From positions 254,225 through 275,772 of the forward strand of contig NW_003123418.1 of the NCBI RefSeq assembly GCF_000003605.2: DNA of 21,548 nt, read 5' to 3'. Each line of letters opens with the position of its first letter. Positions within the stretch are counted from its first letter, which is position 1. The notes under the pieces were generated by a model, which was given only the letters and a program-made list of their open reading frames with translations, made no database searches and was not told the origin of the DNA. The position numbers and the translations under genes were made by a program. Origin of the DNA: Saccoglossus kowalevskii (Eukaryota > Hemichordata > Enteropneusta > Harrimaniidae). Shown here in pieces: positions 19,190 through 21,548 of the stretch.

Positions 19190-19542
19190 ACATTTGTGCC
19201 GTGGATGGTTTAGCCAGCCTCGCCTATGAGTGATGTTGTACACTCGTGCTGCGCGAGTTCGGCACACAGCTAGTACATGATTCGATAGTCTAATACAACT
19301 CCACAATACAGCAGATGTTATTTATATCAATTAGGTTGCATCAGATTAATAATGTTACAACCTAGTCATATGAATTGCTGTAAATCTTATACTACTGCAA
19401 ATAATGCAAGCTTTGTTTCCATTGTTTTACATGTTAAACAACCATGAAAGGAATGTATACATTACATATTTTGCCCATGCAGGCTATATGAATATCGTAC
19501 AATTGGAAAGTAAGATGTGTACAGAGTTCAAGATTTGTCCGC

Positions 19543-19564
19543 AAAAAAAAAAAAAAAAAAAAAA
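19543..19564 (+). repeat. A22 homopolymer
   Basis: Twenty-two A in a row. It could be an old retroposed poly(A) tail on the + strand, but I see no recognisable retrocopy upstream and no clear flanking duplication. Confidence 0.85.
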
Positions 19565-20482
19565 CACGTCATGGTCAGTATATTTGTTTTGGTGGAAATT
19601 AGAATTAAAATTCATCATCAGTCATTGACAAGCGGTTATAAGTGTTAAATGCTAATGTGCATGGAAATATTGTATGCATAATTACCACTCAGGTAAATGT
19701 TCATAAATGTATCCAGTCAAAATATATCTATCCACGTTTACGTAATCAAAGATGAACTTTAATTTTCTCACATTGTCGTAACATTTCAAGGTGCATTTCA
19801 GGTATAGTCATTTGGACTTAAAGATAATATTCTGAGCTTCAAACAACTGATTTGACAACTGACCCATGGTCGAGTTCATACAAACAATGCTTCTTAATGC
19901 CCTTAACATAATTAATAGCTAATACTTCCCGTAAATCTCAATGGTATTGAACTACTACTAATTTTGAAGTATAACACACGTACAAGGTTTTATTTTTTTC
20001 TAGCATAGTTCAGGAAAAGTATTCATAAGGCTAAAATAACTATCTCGTCATCTTATATACACTTTTCGCAGACTAACCCAATCAGTTTATATCTCATATG
20101 TGTTTGATGTATAACAGAACTCGATCTTTATTATCCGATAAATGATCATCGGCCAAAAAGAGTAAATACGAAATATTTTAATGTAGTTGCAATGTTTATA
20201 TAGCCCTTTTCATCGAGTTTCATAACACTGAATACACACCATGTTAAACTGTTTGCTTGCTTACATTTATTTCCTGTTCTCTTTTTACATATGGGTATAT
20301 ACTAGTAAGCAATCAGTGGAGAAATTACGAATGTTGCTTCAAATTATCCTGTTTGAGTATACACAGTGGTATAACAAAATAATATGGACAAATTTATTTA
20401 TTTTCGACACACTCGTATTTATGTATAAAGAAATGTAACATACAAAGAAGAGCGTGTCTCGAAAGCTGCGAAACATTCAAAA

Positions 20483-20490
20483 TGACGTCA
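20483..20490. promoter_or_regulatory. Palindromic CRE (TGACGTCA)
   Basis: Perfect CREB/ATF consensus octamer, about 400 bp downstream of the proposed receptor promoter. A single short match, so function is uncertain. Confidence 0.3.
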
Positions 20491-20859
20491 TATTACAAAA
20501 ACACCAGAATGATATTGACCCGGAGTCCACTTATCAATATTTTGCCATTTTGTAAAAAACAAACTTTTGGACGAATTTATTTTATCTTATTGTTTTTCAG
20601 TGCGCAGACGTGCTTAATCGTGAATCACTAGACACGGCTGAAGCATGTACATACAAATACACAATATGTACTCACAGCATACGCTACATAGTACAAGAAA
20701 TAACGGAATTTGTGGGAATATCTTGCTAGATCTATTACATTTAAAAGAGCAATCGAAAATGATCGAAACAGTATCTCTGGGTTAATCAATTCTTCTGTCC
20801 ATTCAATTTGTAGAAATTAAAGTAATGCATATAATTGCAATGGGAAGCTGACGTCTTAC

Positions 20860-20935
20860 CTGGCTCGCTTACTCACTGTCGATGCGACTAGATGTTGTCT
20901 ACGTGTCTGGTGATATTTTTCAACTTCGAGAGCGA
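20860..20935 (-). other. Possible non-coding first exon of the receptor gene
   Basis: The minus strand ends in GCGAGCCAG|gtaagacg, one of the best donors in the window, preceded by a less AT-rich stretch (cgtagacaacatctagtcgc). No long frame. With the acceptor at 17131 it would give a leader intron of about 3.7 kb. The 5' end is a guess. Confidence 0.3.
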
Positions 20936-20999
20936 TGTTGCTTAACGGTATTAACTAAGTGGCAATTGTAAGAAGAACGAAAATATAATGTTACTTTTA

Positions 21000-21055
21000 A
21001 CAGAACGTTCTGATTGGATCTTCGACCAAACAGACCGACCAATCATGAGCCTGAC
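21000..21055 (-). promoter_or_regulatory. CCAAT-box pair, possible receptor promoter
   Basis: On the minus strand ATTGG (in atgattggtcgg) and CCAAT (in gatccaatcag) lie about 30 bp apart, roughly 70-120 bp upstream of the proposed leader exon. Spacing fits a promoter; not proof. Confidence 0.25.
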
Positions 21056-21126
21056 TCATGGAGGCATTTTATTTATATAGTCGTCAATAGTTTTTTGCTA
21101 ATAACGATTTATAGATCATACCACAT

Positions 21127-21548
21127 AGTACTGATATATAAACCATTACATATATATATCAGTATATCACTCCTGTATTGGGTAATGTCAGTGATTAGTA
21201 GTACTGATATATAAACCATTACATCATATATATATCAGTATATCACTCCTGTATTGGGTAATGTCAGTGACTAGTAGTACTGATATATATAAACCATTAC
21301 ATCATACCAGTATATCACTCCTGTATTGGGTAATGTCAGTGACTAGTAGTACTTGATATATAAACCATTACATCATACCAGTATATCACTCCTGTATTGG
21401 GTAATGTCAGTGACTAGTAGTACTGATATATAAACCATTACATCATACCAGTATATCACTCCTGTATTGGGTAATATTAGTGACTAGTAGTACTGATATA
21501 TAAACCATTACATCATATATATCAGTATATCACTCCTGTATTGGGTAA
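21127..21548. repeat. Tandem array of 70-76-bp units with internal inverted repeats
   Basis: Unit starts (agtactgata) are at 21127, 21200, 21276, 21348, 21419 and 21489, giving lengths 73, 76, 72, 71, 70 and a last unit cut by the window end. Each contains aaaccattaca, tatatcactcctgtattggg and taat.ttagtga or taatgtcagtga. Length differences come mainly from the (AT)n beside the inverted pair tactgatata / tatatcagta, which is full in units 1, 2 and 6 and eroded to catacca in units 3-5. Confidence 0.92.

Larger units (their letters stand above)
19190..20859. other. Intergenic or intronic region
   Basis: No gene supported. It contains an A22 run (19543-19564) and a palindromic CRE (20483-20490). 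Open frames at 19404-19628 and 20241-20438 (plus) are AT-rich and featureless. Confidence 0.4.

Noticed and set aside
19210-19275. tRNA-like words (gagttcggcac) near 19250
   Set aside because: No acceptor stem, D-arm or anticodon arm can be folded around it. No tRNA, rRNA or CRISPR array was found in the window.

Overview
This is a stretch of animal nuclear DNA. It is AT-rich, with small exons separated by introns of 0.5-2.2 kb, GT..AG splice signals, many short non-autonomous transposons, and an intron-free coding exon for a seven-transmembrane receptor. Nothing is operon-like or bacterial. The intron style, the TTAA and TA inserted elements and the receptor type fit a marine invertebrate, but the sequence does not let me name the phylum. 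All gene models are read from splice signals and reading frame alone.

Layout. (1) About 195-9104, minus strand: an eight-exon gene (gene A) with a lysine/arginine-rich N-terminus and no family I recognise. All exon junctions agree in phase, most donors are good, and it runs off the left edge. Its introns hold three kinds of mobile element: a 1043-bp TA-inserted element with its empty site preserved next door (1599-2641), a fold-back element with three exact 157-bp core repeats (4221-4956), and two members of a TTAA-inserted MITE family (5262-5520, 8140-8296). Its last visible splice donor lies at the edge of a 38-bp tandem array in which every unit carries a copy of the exon-intron junction (1-200). 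(2) About 9860-9960: a CpG-containing block with NRF1-like and CTCF-like sites, read as gene A's promoter. (3) 10449-14144, minus strand: a tentative second multi-exon gene (gene C). Its two 3'-terminal exons are reasonable; the upstream exons are increasingly speculative. A third TTAA MITE sits at 13434-13580. (4) 14145-16099: non-coding, with a roughly 35-bp motif repeated four times and a possible LINE tail. (5) 16100-17131, minus strand: the best-supported gene, an orphan rhodopsin-class GPCR of 331 residues, with a splice acceptor just upstream of its start and a possible non-coding first exon and CCAAT-box promoter near 20.9-21.05 kb. (6) 18901-19189: two divergent short ORFs around an RFX X-box-like site, of uncertain status. 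(7) 21127-21548: a tandem array of 70-76-bp units, each with a small inverted repeat, running off the right edge.

No functional link between the genes is visible. The main interest is structural: duplication of a splice junction, an internal empty-site control for a transposon, and a MITE family that carries promoter-like motifs.
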